DNA of 22,991 bases from a virus, in the IMG/VR virus record IMGVR_UViG_3300037805_000014, positions 1 to 22,991 of that record. One strand, given 5' to 3'. Position 1 is the first letter of the stretch; every line of letters begins with the position of its first letter. The notes below the pieces were generated by a model. That model searched no databases, was not told the DNA's origin, and saw nothing but the letters and a program-made list of their open reading frames with translations. Below, in pieces: positions 1-7,053 of this stretch. Made by a program: the position numbers and the translations under genes.

Positions 1-242
1 TTTTTAGCAACAAAGAACTCTCCGTCAGTAGGATCAATACCAGCAAATACTGCTGGTGCACCGTCCCATTTAACTGTTACAGCTTTAGTATCATTTGTAT
101 TACCTGCAAGCATATCTCTTAAATCTCTTAATGCATTGATAGCAGCACGAGTACCATTAACACCACCATCAATAACCAAATCTTCGATATGGATCATGTG
201 AGTATTCTTAGCTTCTGCTAAATGTCTTTTAAATGATTTCAT
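1..242 (-). CDS. Nucleotidyltransferase/ligase-like protein, N-terminal part (3' end beyond window)
   Basis: The first 80 codons are visible and the gene runs off the left edge. It starts at ATG 242, shortly after the stop of the gene at 247, with only a weak Shine-Dalgarno (SD). The N-terminus MKSFKRHLAEA resembles the T4 capsid-targeting peptide (MKTYQEFIAEA) and contains LAE|A, a fit to the T4 prohead-protease site (L/I)xE|(A/G/S). Residues 57-63 read VKWDGAP, like motif I (KxDG) of covalent nucleotidyltransferases such as RNA and DNA ligases; Lys58 would be the nucleophile. A segment ending FFVAKK follows. Homologues in marine T4-like phages are usually listed as hypothetical. The ligase reading rests on one motif because the other motifs lie outside the window. 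It is probably co-transcribed with the nuclease-like and kinase genes at 247-1820. Confidence 0.6.
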   Translation of the reverse strand, partial: MKSFKRHLAEAKNTHMIHIEDLVIDGGVNGTRAAINALRDLRDMLAGNTNDTKAVTVKWDGAPAVFAGIDPTDGEFFVAK

Positions 243-246
243 TATG

Positions 247-1119
247 TTATCCAGGAAACAGTGTACCGAAAGATGCCTTGAATGTTCCGCCATTAACAGC
301 AAATGTTCCTTTTTTAGATAGAGTCTTGGTGTCGTTAACCATATTTTTAAAGTCTATGTAATGGAACCAAATGTCAGTTGGATCACTATCTTTGACATTA
401 GCAATATATCCTTTATCACCAGGCTTATCCCCAACTAACACATCAATCAAGCGTTTCATTAAACCTACAGCAATGCTTTCAGGATCATTAATCTTGGATC
501 CGTATCCCAACTTTTTCAATTGTTTCTCAAAATCATCAGTAGTCTTTTTCATGTCTTTAAATATTTTAAAGTTCATTAGATCTTTGTTGCCCTTGAATAG
601 CTCTGATAATTCAATAAACTTCTCAGCTGCTTCTAGTACATCAGGGTATCTGAATGACAATTCCCCTTTGAAAGATTGATTGCCTTTGCTGTTATCTTTT
701 GAGAAGGCTTGGAATAAATTAGAGATGCCAAACAAAGTGTTTAGTAATGCTCTAAACTCTCGTCTATCCTGGAATCTTCCTAACGATATCGGATCATGTT
801 TTGGATATGCTTTTACTTCAACAGCCTTCTTATCAATATGCAAGTCTGGCTCAGTACCACCACGTGTCTCTTGGGCTCTGCCGTCAAACAACCAATATAA
901 GGAAATTTCACCATTACCAACTGTCTTATCAGGAGCTTCTTTAAACAGCTTGATGAAAGTCTTCTTATCCTTAGGATGAAGCTTTAACTTAAAACTCTTC
1001 TTAGGAATATCATACTTACCATGCACCTTCTTTTCTTCATCTGTCAACTTGTCGTCAATGATGACTTGAAAGCTACTGTTAGCTGCTTCGTTTAATATAT
1101 AACCTTTAAAATTGTCCAT
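247..1119 (-). CDS. PD-(D/E)XK nuclease-like phage protein with capsid-targeting-like N-terminus
   Basis: A 290-aa protein with no family I can name with certainty. ATG 1119 is chosen because AAGGA lies 5 nt upstream; codons further upstream overlap the kinase gene and lack an SD. The N-terminus MDNFKGYILNEA again looks like a T4-type capsid-targeting peptide, with LNE|A as the predicted cleavage point. Around residues 70-103 a Glu (GNGE), then PDLHIDKKAVEVK, gives an E...PD-x8-ExK pattern (Asp92, Glu101, Lys103) typical of the PD-(D/E)XK nuclease core. The C-terminal half is Lys-rich and helical with no recognisable motif. It follows the kinase gene with a 9-bp overlap and precedes the nucleotidyltransferase-like gene by 4 nt, so the three form one transcription unit. 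The nuclease assignment is an inference from the motif; a structural role is the alternative. Confidence 0.6.
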   Translation of the reverse strand: MDNFKGYILNEAANSSFQVIIDDKLTDEEKKVHGKYDIPKKSFKLKLHPKDKKTFIKLFKEAPDKTVGNGEISLYWLFDGRAQETRGGTEPDLHIDKKAVEVKAYPKHDPISLGRFQDRREFRALLNTLFGISNLFQAFSKDNSKGNQSFKGELSFRYPDVLEAAEKFIELSELFKGNKDLMNFKIFKDMKKTTDDFEKQLKKLGYGSKINDPESIAVGLMKRLIDVLVGDKPGDKGYIANVKDSDPTDIWFHYIDFKNMVNDTKTLSKKGTFAVNGGTFKASFGTLFPG

Positions 1120-1127
1120 GAATATCC

Positions 1128-1820
1128 TTAATTTACATCCATCCAAGCTTTCACTTGGGGATTGTTTGGTAATTGACTAGCCCAAGAAGCGATCTTAGTA
1201 TTTACTTTATTGATTTGACGATCGAATTGAACATTACCATCCTTATCATCTTTACCAGTACTATTGTTTTCGATAATGAATAATCTCTTACCGAACAAAC
1301 TCGAGTATGACTTCTTATTACTTTGAACGCCTTTCCACATTGAAGTGACAGCTTTAGATCCTAATGATCTTCCACCATCTTTACCTCTTTGCATATCACG
1401 TTCAATAGAAGTATCTAAAAATGTATCAACAAACACCATTGAACATTCATATCCAAGTTTCTCTAAGGTTTCTTTATGAGCTTTGATCTTATTATCATCT
1501 TTGCCAGTACCATCAATCACTAAACCAAGTCTGCCATTCACAGCATGACCTTCTTTGCGTTTAGTTGTTTTCTTTGATATGCCCCTAACGATATCTTTAG
1601 CATAGGCTTGCCCGTCAGGCATTTCCATATCCATTAAAGATAACTTCATAGCCTTTTCTAATGCAGAGTCTGAATTGATATCTTTGAAGTTTAATGCTTC
1701 TAAACCTAGTTGACCAACAACGTAAGACTTACCAGAGCCTGGTCCGCCTGCCATGAATATAGCATGGAAGATAGACTTATCGTTCTTACCCTCTTCTAAG
1801 TATGATTTGAATTTGATCAT
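1128..1820 (-). CDS. P-loop kinase (zeta-toxin/polynucleotide-kinase-like) with capsid-targeting-like N-terminus
   Basis: A 230-aa P-loop protein. Walker A is GGPGSGKS at residues 25-32. A VIDGTG strand follows around residue 100, and an Arg-rich lid-like segment (ERDMQRGKDGGR) around 139-150. This layout fits the small-molecule/polynucleotide kinase and zeta-toxin group; the substrate cannot be read from sequence. Residues 1-11, MIKFKSYLEEG, match the T4 capsid-targeting pattern with LEE|G as the predicted prohead-protease site, so the enzyme may be packaged. The start is ATG 1820, with only a weak SD in the leader. A TATAAATA late promoter at 1848-1855 gives a leader of about 22 nt. Late expression, the targeting-like peptide and the nuclease-like and ligase-like partners downstream all fit a virion-borne enzyme; that is inference. 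Confidence 0.72.
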   Translation of the reverse strand: MIKFKSYLEEGKNDKSIFHAIFMAGGPGSGKSYVVGQLGLEALNFKDINSDSALEKAMKLSLMDMEMPDGQAYAKDIVRGISKKTTKRKEGHAVNGRLGLVIDGTGKDDNKIKAHKETLEKLGYECSMVFVDTFLDTSIERDMQRGKDGGRSLGSKAVTSMWKGVQSNKKSYSSLFGKRLFIIENNSTGKDDKDGNVQFDRQINKVNTKIASWASQLPNNPQVKAWMDVN

Positions 1821-1847
1821 CGTTATTTTTAAGTTGTGATATAGACT

Positions 1848-1855
1848 TATTTATA
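1848..1855 (-). promoter_or_regulatory. T4-type late promoter (TATAAATA)
   Basis: The minus strand reads TATAAATA exactly, overlapping the mazG stop codon and ending 28 nt before the kinase start. T4 late promoters (gp55/gp33/gp45-dependent) consist of this -10 element alone. The predicted transcription start is near 1842. It separates early metabolic genes on the right from putative virion genes on the left. Confidence 0.7.
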
Positions 1856-2114
1856 AGTTTTCTATAATAGCGTCTAAATCTTTTATATCACTCCACTTCT
1901 TCAACTTTCTAAGTTTAGTGGGGACTCTACGCATAACCTTATCTTCATTAATGATACCTTGGTATGCTAAGACAACCATCATAGCAATGACATCACCAAT
2001 CTCCTTTTCTAGGTTCTTCAAATTAGCTTCTTCAGGACCAAATCGAAGAATCTTAGACACCTCTTGTTGGACCTCCGCACATTCTTCAGCTAGGATTATT
2101 AGTGATTCGCTCAT
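1851..2114 (-). CDS. mazG: MazG-like nucleoside triphosphate pyrophosphohydrolase
   Basis: An 87-aa single-domain MazG/all-alpha NTP pyrophosphatase-like protein. The Mg-binding pattern is clear: LAEECAEVQQE (Glu10, Glu11, Glu14), then EIGDV (Glu38, Asp41). Enzymes of this family hydrolyse (d)NTPs to (d)NMPs plus pyrophosphate; phage copies have been proposed to act on dNTPs, dUTP or ppGpp. ATG 2114 gives the usual family N-terminus. The adjacent ATG at 2117 is possible; extending further upstream only adds residues unlike the family. The gene overlaps the end of the previous gene by 29 nt, so translation is probably coupled. Here it could feed dUMP to ThyX. Confidence 0.8.
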   Translation of the reverse strand: MSESLIILAEECAEVQQEVSKILRFGPEEANLKNLEKEIGDVIAMMVVLAYQGIINEDKVMRRVPTKLRKLKKWSDIKDLDAIIENL

Positions 2115-2424
2115 CATTATCGCCCATTTTAAAATCACCTGCTTCAAACGCATCCTCAAGGATCAGATTAAGAATCTCTCCTACTACATCGTTAAATTCA
2201 TCAGTCCCATGTGGGTCATCATCTATACATCTATGTAGTTCATAATTAAACTTTATCTCTCTGTTCTCTTCATTCATAACTACATTAGTATAGCTATATA
2301 CCACCTTATCATACTTACCTCCGAAAAGCTCAACATACCACTGATCATCATCAGTTATAGCCTCACCAGCCTCATCGGTTAAATAAACAAACTCCCACTT
2401 ATCGTATAGTTTTTTTGTTGTCAT
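2086..2424 (-). CDS. Hypothetical acidic phage protein
   Basis: A 112-aa acidic protein rich in Asp, Glu, Tyr and Trp, with a mixed strand/helix pattern and no motif I recognise. ATG 2424 is used; the SD is weak and the gene overlaps the small membrane-protein gene by 26 nt, so translation is probably coupled. The C-terminal end (residues 78 onward) is a predicted amphipathic helix (GEILNLILEDAF). It lies between a cluster of tiny genes and mazG. No function can be proposed. Confidence 0.6.
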   Translation of the reverse strand: MTTKKLYDKWEFVYLTDEAGEAITDDDQWYVELFGGKYDKVVYSYTNVVMNEENREIKFNYELHRCIDDDPHGTDEFNDVVGEILNLILEDAFEAGDFKMGDNDERITNNPS

Positions 2425-2554
2425 AATAATCTATTGCAATCCCTAATAATAAAAACGGCGTCCATATCAACGCCAGTACTACCGCAATCCCCATTACTAT
2501 ACCAGCTAATATTAGGATTAACGCTATATTCAACCAATTAATTACTTCTTGCAT
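2399..2554 (-). CDS. Small membrane protein, two predicted transmembrane segments
   Basis: A 51-aa reading frame starting at ATG 2554 (MQEVINWLNIALILILAG). Residues 7-30 are almost uninterrupted hydrophobic, and a second hydrophobic stretch (LIWTPFLLLGIAI) runs from about 29 to 41. A polar tail, DYYDNKKTIR, ends the protein. The frame overlaps the upstream basic-peptide gene by 13 nt and the downstream 112-aa gene by 26 nt. A purine-rich AAAGAG directly abuts the start, which is a poor SD, so expression probably depends on coupling. Such small membrane proteins in phages are often host-takeover or superinfection factors, but nothing here shows that. Confidence 0.5.
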   Translation of the reverse strand: MQEVINWLNIALILILAGIVMGIAVVLALIWTPFLLLGIAIDYYDNKKTIR

Positions 2555-2673
2555 CTCTTTGAATTTGGCTTACGCTTACATCTATAGCTGCCGTGGCTAT
2601 AAGTCTTCTTACTTAGTCTATTGCCGTTGTTATCTTTGCGTATCTTTACGCCATCAATTGCTGTCTTACTCAT
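2542..2673 (-). CDS. Small highly basic peptide
   Basis: A 43-aa protein starting at ATG 2673 with AAGGA 4-5 nt upstream. It overlaps the previous stop as ATGA. About one third of the residues are Lys or Arg, concentrated at the C-terminus (YRCKRKPNSKRCKK), with two cysteines. The strong charge suggests nucleic-acid or RNA-polymerase binding, but there is no identifiable domain. The good SD and 4-nt overlap make it more than a chance frame. Confidence 0.55.
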   Translation of the reverse strand: MSKTAIDGVKIRKDNNGNRLSKKTYSHGSYRCKRKPNSKRCKK

Positions 2674-2801
2674 GTTTTCCTTCCCATTTTAAATACGCTT
2701 TTAACGTTTTTGTATTTGTACATTATTTGTTCTTTACTTTCCGCCATAATAGTTCTGCCTGTTCCATCAAGGAACATCACACACCACTGCTTAAGAATCA
2801 C
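2670..2801 (-). CDS. Small hypothetical protein (GTG start)
   Basis: A 43-aa frame, VILKQWCVMFLDGTGRT at its start, ending in a basic tail. The GTG at 2801 has AAGGA upstream, but only 2 nt away; the ATG at 2777 (35 aa) is the alternative. The content looks like a small beta-hairpin plus helix protein (FLDGTGRTIMAESKEQIMYK). It overlaps the genes on both sides (11 and 4 nt), which supports it being real. Function unknown. Confidence 0.5.
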   Translation of the reverse strand: MILKQWCVMFLDGTGRTIMAESKEQIMYKYKNVKSVFKMGRKT

Positions 2802-2952
2802 TTTCCTTTAAGATGGCTGTGAGTTGTCTCTGCAACTTGTTAAATTTAAACTCCCACCCATCACACTCCTTACACTTGCTCTCGTACATCGTGGCGTAAT
2901 CTAACTTCTTAGTGAAAAATTGTTTAATACGTTCTATATATCTATTATACAT
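2791..2952 (-). CDS. Small hypothetical protein with a Cys pair
   Basis: A 53-aa frame starting at ATG 2952. Its SD (GGAG) lies inside the last codons of thyX, 6 nt before the start, so it is coupled to thyX. The sequence is charged and predicted helical, with one CxxC (CKEC, residues 27-30) and a Trp-Glu-Phe core (GWEFKFNKLQRQL). A single CxxC is not enough to claim a zinc finger. A sigma70-type promoter overlaps its start codon, so transcripts from that promoter would lack the start. Confidence 0.55.
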   Translation of the reverse strand: MYNRYIERIKQFFTKKLDYATMYESKCKECDGWEFKFNKLQRQLTAILKESDS

Positions 2953-2972
2953 GATTTACTCCATAATGTCAA
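2944..2972 (-). promoter_or_regulatory. Sigma70-type promoter overlapping a start codon
   Basis: TTGACA (2967-2972), a 17-bp spacer and TATAAT (2944-2949) on the minus strand. The -35 is in the last codons of thyX and the -10 overlaps the ATG of the 53-aa gene. Predicted start near 2937. It would serve the small genes and mazG downstream. It deviates from the other early promoters only in the base before TTGAC. Confidence 0.6.
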
Positions 2973-3690
2973 GCATTAACGGAAAGATCTCCGCAATTAC
3001 TTTTGCACATTGCTTTGCAACTTCAATGTGTTCTTTCTGTGTGCCATTAGCACTTCTTAACTCAATGTAATGAACCCAAGAACGTAAAGTTCCGTTCATA
3101 TACATTCTGCTCATTGTATTCCCTTCTGGCAATACAGCCCGAGCTTGTTCTTTTGCAATGCCGTTCTCAATGGCCCAGTTATAAGCATCTAATGACTTCT
3201 TAATCAATTCCTCTTGCTTAATTCTCCACATAGCAGACAATGCAGCATTATCGGTGTCGATTGAGTTCTGTCTATTCTGCGTATCTTGAAGTCTTGCTTC
3301 TCTTAACATGAATGCCATATCCTTAGTAGGATCAGCATATCGTTGAGAAAACTCTTGGAACGAGAATGATCTGTGTCTAAGGATTTGACGTCCAATGTCA
3401 CGTGTAGTTTCGATCTCCAGGCACGCTGATACTGTCTCTAACGGACTCCAATGCTTATGTTTAATAAGATACTTAATGAGCTTATCACTAGTCTCTTTGT
3501 TGAATTGATTACTTGGATTAGATACCCTTGCGCAATATGCAATTAGATCCTGAACATCATTCAGGCCTGCCTCTTTATACTCTTGGCTTGGCATACTATA
3601 CGATACCATCTTAACCTTAGTAGTAGTAGATTGGTGATCTACTCTTTTCACTTTATCTGTGCTCTTAATACTATTTGTTCTTTCCACCAC
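2956..3690 (-). CDS. thyX: Flavin-dependent thymidylate synthase ThyX
   Basis: A 244-aa ThyX: converts dUMP to dTMP using methylene-tetrahydrofolate, FAD and NADPH. The family signature RHRx7S is present (RHRSFSFQEFS, residues 105-115), followed by RY, and the C-terminal substrate-binding segment HYIELRSANGTQKEH. The start is GTG 3690 (or the adjacent GTG 3687), with AGGAG 5-8 nt upstream, overlapping the region just after the gp41 stop. About 25 residues before the usual family start (KVKMVSYS) form a Ser/Thr/Lys-rich extension. The enzyme replaces the T4 Td (ThyA) protein. With dUTPase-family, MazG and dNMP kinase genes in the window, a dCTP/dUTP-to-dTTP route is nearly complete. Confidence 0.95.
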   Translation of the reverse strand: MVERTNSIKSTDKVKRVDHQSTTTKVKMVSYSMPSQEYKEAGLNDVQDLIAYCARVSNPSNQFNKETSDKLIKYLIKHKHWSPLETVSACLEIETTRDIGRQILRHRSFSFQEFSQRYADPTKDMAFMLREARLQDTQNRQNSIDTDNAALSAMWRIKQEELIKKSLDAYNWAIENGIAKEQARAVLPEGNTMSRMYMNGTLRSWVHYIELRSANGTQKEHIEVAKQCAKVIAEIFPLMLDIME

Positions 3691-3698
3691 TATATCTC

Positions 3699-5042
3699 CT
3701 ATACTGTAAATTTACTATAATCTGCTGTTGGTTGATTAGTATCTACTGATAACGTTTGTGCATTATCTTCAACATCATACAACCTCATCTTTGATCTATC
3801 AATCCCCAACACAAAACGTTTAGTGTCTCCTGTTGGATCGTTATACCTATTTTTCAACTGTTTAACCTGTATCTGATTTCTCTCTTCCAATTCCTCAGTA
3901 GATATCAATGCGAACATTAAGTCAGCCGTTGCAGGTAGTCCAAATGACTCGGACGTATCTGTCAACGATACATCTGAATTATCATAACCACCACGAGTAG
4001 TTTGAGTAGCTGTCAAGATTGGAAGATTGTTCTCCATTGCTAAACCTCTCAACTCTTCTGCAATTGCTTTAACATACGTGTATGATCCAGAATCAGCTTT
4101 CATTCTACTAGAAGCACAAATGTTTAGATAATCAATGCAAATCAAATCAGGAATGAAATCCTTCTTCAACTTCAACTCACCTAAGAGTGCCCTAAAGTGA
4201 GTCGCATTAGCAGCTCCCGTTGGATACTCTTTAACAATCAACTGGCCCAAACCTTTATTAGTGATAGCATTCATCTTCTTATCAAACATATCTTTGGACA
4301 GATTCTCTAATTGAGATATAGGCACATTCATTAAGTTAGCATCAATACGTTCAGCAACTCGCTCTTCACTCATTTCCATAGATATGTATAACACATTTTT
4401 CATTTGAGTTAGGGCACCAGCAGCAACATGACACATAAACAAAGACTTGCCTACACCAGTACCAGCTAATGCAACGTTTAACGTCTTATTAACCAATCCA
4501 CCTTTAGTGATCTTATTGAACATCTCTAAGTCGAATGGAAGATGTTCCTCTTCTCTATGATAAAACTTATAACGATCATCTGAGTTCTCGATGTAATCGT
4601 GACCAATGTTGGTATCGAATGATACAGCTAAGGCATCACTCAACAGCTCAGGAAGAGCATTCTTGGTTAAATCTTTATGTTTGCCATCAATGATTTCAAT
4701 TGATTCCATAATAGCAAGGAATATAGATCTATCCTGACACCACTTCTCCGTTTGATCGATTAACCAATCTTCATCAGACTCAGCAGCAGGAGCATTCAAA
4801 TCGTTGATAACAGAATACACCTCTGTAACCATATCAGCTGGAATGGATGCTCCATCTTGCAACTCAACACTTAACGCATTAGTAGTAGGAAGATTGCCAT
4901 ACTTTGTTACGAATGATATAATCTCATTGAACACCAGCTTGTATGGACCATCAAAGTACTTCTGCTTTAAGTGAGGTATAACTCTTCTTGTATACACCTC
5001 ATCATGAATCAATGAGCGTAGAATTAGTGTCTCTAAATTCAC
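3699..5042 (-). CDS. 41: Replicative DNA helicase gp41 (DnaB family)
   Basis: A 447-aa DnaB-type hexameric 5'-3' helicase, slightly shorter than T4 gp41 (475 aa). The N-terminal helical domain covers about residues 1-140. The RecA-like core has Walker A (AGTGVGKSL, 193-201), catalytic Glu in SMEMSEE (about 223), Walker B LICIDYL (300-306) and the H3 motif ATQTTR (345-350). The start is GTG 5042, overlapping the uvsX stop as GTGA, so the two are translationally coupled. It would load on the lagging strand and stimulate the primase encoded between gp43 and uvsX. A loader (gp59) is not seen in this window. Confidence 0.93.
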   Translation of the reverse strand: MNLETLILRSLIHDEVYTRRVIPHLKQKYFDGPYKLVFNEIISFVTKYGNLPTTNALSVELQDGASIPADMVTEVYSVINDLNAPAAESDEDWLIDQTEKWCQDRSIFLAIMESIEIIDGKHKDLTKNALPELLSDALAVSFDTNIGHDYIENSDDRYKFYHREEEHLPFDLEMFNKITKGGLVNKTLNVALAGTGVGKSLFMCHVAAGALTQMKNVLYISMEMSEERVAERIDANLMNVPISQLENLSKDMFDKKMNAITNKGLGQLIVKEYPTGAANATHFRALLGELKLKKDFIPDLICIDYLNICASSRMKADSGSYTYVKAIAEELRGLAMENNLPILTATQTTRGGYDNSDVSLTDTSESFGLPATADLMFALISTEELEERNQIQVKQLKNRYNDPTGDTKRFVLGIDRSKMRLYDVEDNAQTLSVDTNQPTADYSKFTV

Positions 5043-6073
5043 TCAGAGTCTTCTTTAATCATTGAAGCATGACCAATCTCGTACTTAGTTTTAAGGAATG
5101 ATTTAAATTCAGGCAATGCTAGAATAGGCTCCCAAAAGTCTTTACCTAAAGCTTTAGCTCTCAATTTAACATCAGATACTTCACCTGTCGCAATATTTAC
5201 TGGAGAGTACCAACCCATAGTAGGCTTAACAACAAATCCACCTTCAATAGCTGCATCTAATAAACCAGTATATCTTTCAATACCACCTTCCCAAGTAACA
5301 GAAATTGGAATCTTGCTCTTCTCTTTAACGAATCGAGACTTTTCAACATTAATAATGAAGTTATATCCTTTGATGTCTTTGCCATCCTTCTCTTGTTGTC
5401 TACCAATGATCCAAATGTTATCAGCTGAGTAATAGATACCTGTACCACCTGATACAACAGCTTTAGAGAACATCTCCATTGTTTGGTATGTATGATTGAT
5501 AGCGAGCATAGGAATATCTTTCATTGAAAGATATGGAGTACACATTCTAAATAGACCTTTCAGGGCTTTGGCTCGTGACATATCAGCAACACTCTTCTCA
5601 TTCATAGCATCATCCATTTCTTTCTTGGATGCAAGATTACCAATAGAGTCAATCATAATGATCACTTTATCTTCCTTAGCAATCTCTTCCAGTTGATTCA
5701 CAATGTCAAACTTCAACTCTTCAACATTGGTGATTGGTGTGTGTAACACTCTGCTTGTATCAATACCAAAGCTTTCAAAGTAACTTTGGGGGCTTCCAAA
5801 TTCTGAGTCGTAGAATAGGATGATAGCATCTTCATGTTTCTTAAGGTAAGCCGCAGCCATTAACAAGCCGAATGAAGTTTTAAAGTGCTTCGATGGTCCT
5901 GCCAATACAGTTAGTCCCGATGTCAATCCTCCATCTGGATTGCCAGACAGTGCAACGTTTATCATAGGTACTGGGGTGGGTACCATATCCTGATTTGCAA
6001 ACAGTTTAGATTTAGACAGTATTGCAGTCTCTTTGATCTTACTATTCTTTTGTAGCTTATCCATTATTCCCAT
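5039..6073 (-). CDS. uvsX: UvsX recombinase (RecA/Rad51 family)
   Basis: A 344-aa RecA-like strand-exchange protein for recombination-dependent replication and repair. The P-loop is the UvsX variant GPSKHFKT (about 59-66), with Phe where RecA has Gly, as in T4 UvsX (GPSKSFKS). IILFYDSEFG and IIMIDSIG supply the catalytic Glu and Walker B strands. ATG 6073 is preferred because AGGAG lies 8 nt upstream; ATG 6079 is only 2 nt from it and ATG 6064 too far. An early promoter lies 30-58 nt upstream. UvsY is not recognisable in the window. Confidence 0.93.
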   Translation of the reverse strand: MGIMDKLQKNSKIKETAILSKSKLFANQDMVPTPVPMINVALSGNPDGGLTSGLTVLAGPSKHFKTSFGLLMAAAYLKKHEDAIILFYDSEFGSPQSYFESFGIDTSRVLHTPITNVEELKFDIVNQLEEIAKEDKVIIMIDSIGNLASKKEMDDAMNEKSVADMSRAKALKGLFRMCTPYLSMKDIPMLAINHTYQTMEMFSKAVVSGGTGIYYSADNIWIIGRQQEKDGKDIKGYNFIINVEKSRFVKEKSKIPISVTWEGGIERYTGLLDAAIEGGFVVKPTMGWYSPVNIATGEVSDVKLRAKALGKDFWEPILALPEFKSFLKTKYEIGHASMIKEDSE

Positions 6074-6102
6074 ATACATTTCTCCTGTTTGTAATATACT
6101 AT

Positions 6103-6131
6103 ATTATACACTATTCCTTACTTAAAGTCAA
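6103..6131 (-). promoter_or_regulatory. Early sigma70-type promoter for uvsX-gp41-thyX
   Basis: TTGACT (6126-6131), 17-bp spacer and TATAAT (6103-6108). The -35 lies inside the last codons of the primase-like gene. Predicted start near 6096, giving a leader of about 23 nt that contains AGGAG. Confidence 0.82.
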
Positions 6132-7053
6132 CGTTTTCATAAGCAAAATTAATTGCTCCTGTAGCCTCTCTTTCTAATGGTCGATTATTATACCAACCGC
6201 CATTCTCTCTATCGATCTGAGCACACATCTCTGCAATTTCATTTGAACTGATAGGGTACCTTTGTTTGATTGCTCTCATGGCAATCGATACCATTATCTG
6301 ATACATCTTACGATACCAACCGGTCTCACTGATTGTATTATACTCAGCAACTAGTGCCTTATTAACGAATGGACAATTGTGATAGCTGTCCCAAGCAATT
6401 GAGGTGTTTGTCATTTGATTCTTTCTGTACTCTAATATTTGATTGCGAACCTTCTCAGGTAAACTATCTAAGAATGCATTTCCTGACGGCTTTTCGGCGT
6501 ATTCTATGCTGTCCATTAGCACCACTGGACTCATTAACTCCCCAGCATTCGTGAATATGAAGCTATGAGCACCTGCATAATTACCAGGAACGAAGTACAT
6601 ACGACTCAAATCTTTAGTTTGAGGATCACCTATATCCCCTAATGTCTTATTCAAAGCAAACCAGAAGTGTTTAATCTTATTTGCTGGGACATTCTCTGAT
6701 AAAGGAAACACCAATCTAAACTTAGGATGTTCTTTGGTTGATGACGCAGTTGAGTAACACACGTAAGTGTATTGACCATACAGATCATGTAACTCCTTTT
6801 CAAGGTTGCCTTCAAACACATGATCATCAACATCGACAGCTGCCCAACCAGCCCAATTAACAACACTCTTGTTAGCTCTAGTTGTATTAGGAAGAAAGGT
6901 TGCAGGACTCATTAATGGAGCATCTTTCTTCTCCTTATACTCAACTGAAGATAGCTGATGTAAGAACTTCATGAAATCATCAGGAGTCTCAAACTGCATG
7001 TTCTTATCAGTCTTATTGTCATACAGATTCTTGAATATTGTTAGGCTAATCAA
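6118..7053 (-). CDS. Archaeo-eukaryotic primase (AEP/PrimPol)-like protein
   Basis: A 311-aa protein between gp43 and uvsX. The pattern fits AEP-type primases: a strand ending in DxD (AAVDVDD, residues 71-77, metal-binding Asp74/Asp76), then YSTASSTKEHPKFRLVFPL (100-118), then DLSRMYFVPG (148-157), the order and spacing of AEP motifs I-III in phage and plasmid primases. The C-terminal 100 residues are helical, as in PriCT-type domains. T4 itself uses gp61, a DnaG/TOPRIM primase; no gp61 relative is visible here, so this may be the replacement. The start is TTG 7053, overlapping the gp43 stop as TTGA, with GGAGG about 7 nt upstream. The catalytic His of motif II is not obvious, which lowers confidence in activity. 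Confidence 0.62.
   Translation of the reverse strand: MISLTIFKNLYDNKTDKNMQFETPDDFMKFLHQLSSVEYKEKKDAPLMSPATFLPNTTRANKSVVNWAGWAAVDVDDHVFEGNLEKELHDLYGQYTYVCYSTASSTKEHPKFRLVFPLSENVPANKIKHFWFALNKTLGDIGDPQTKDLSRMYFVPGNYAGAHSFIFTNAGELMSPVVLMDSIEYAEKPSGNAFLDSLPEKVRNQILEYRKNQMTNTSIAWDSYHNCPFVNKALVAEYNTISETGWYRKMYQIMVSIAMRAIKQRYPISSNEIAEMCAQIDRENGGWYNNRPLEREATGAINFAYENVDFK

Noticed and set aside
371-979. Two plus-strand frames of about 100 codons opposite the nuclease-like gene
   Set aside because: They lie entirely antisense to a well-supported gene, have no SD or motif, and no plus-strand gene is supported anywhere in the window.
2559-2822. Plus-strand 87-codon frame in the thyX-mazG gap
   Set aside because: Cys/Tyr/Phe-rich translation with no SD; the four overlapping minus-strand frames explain this stretch better.
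5257-5457. Second minus-strand frame inside uvsX, and a similar one at 6651-6866 inside the primase-like gene
   Set aside because: Both are in another frame of well-supported genes and lack initiation signals.
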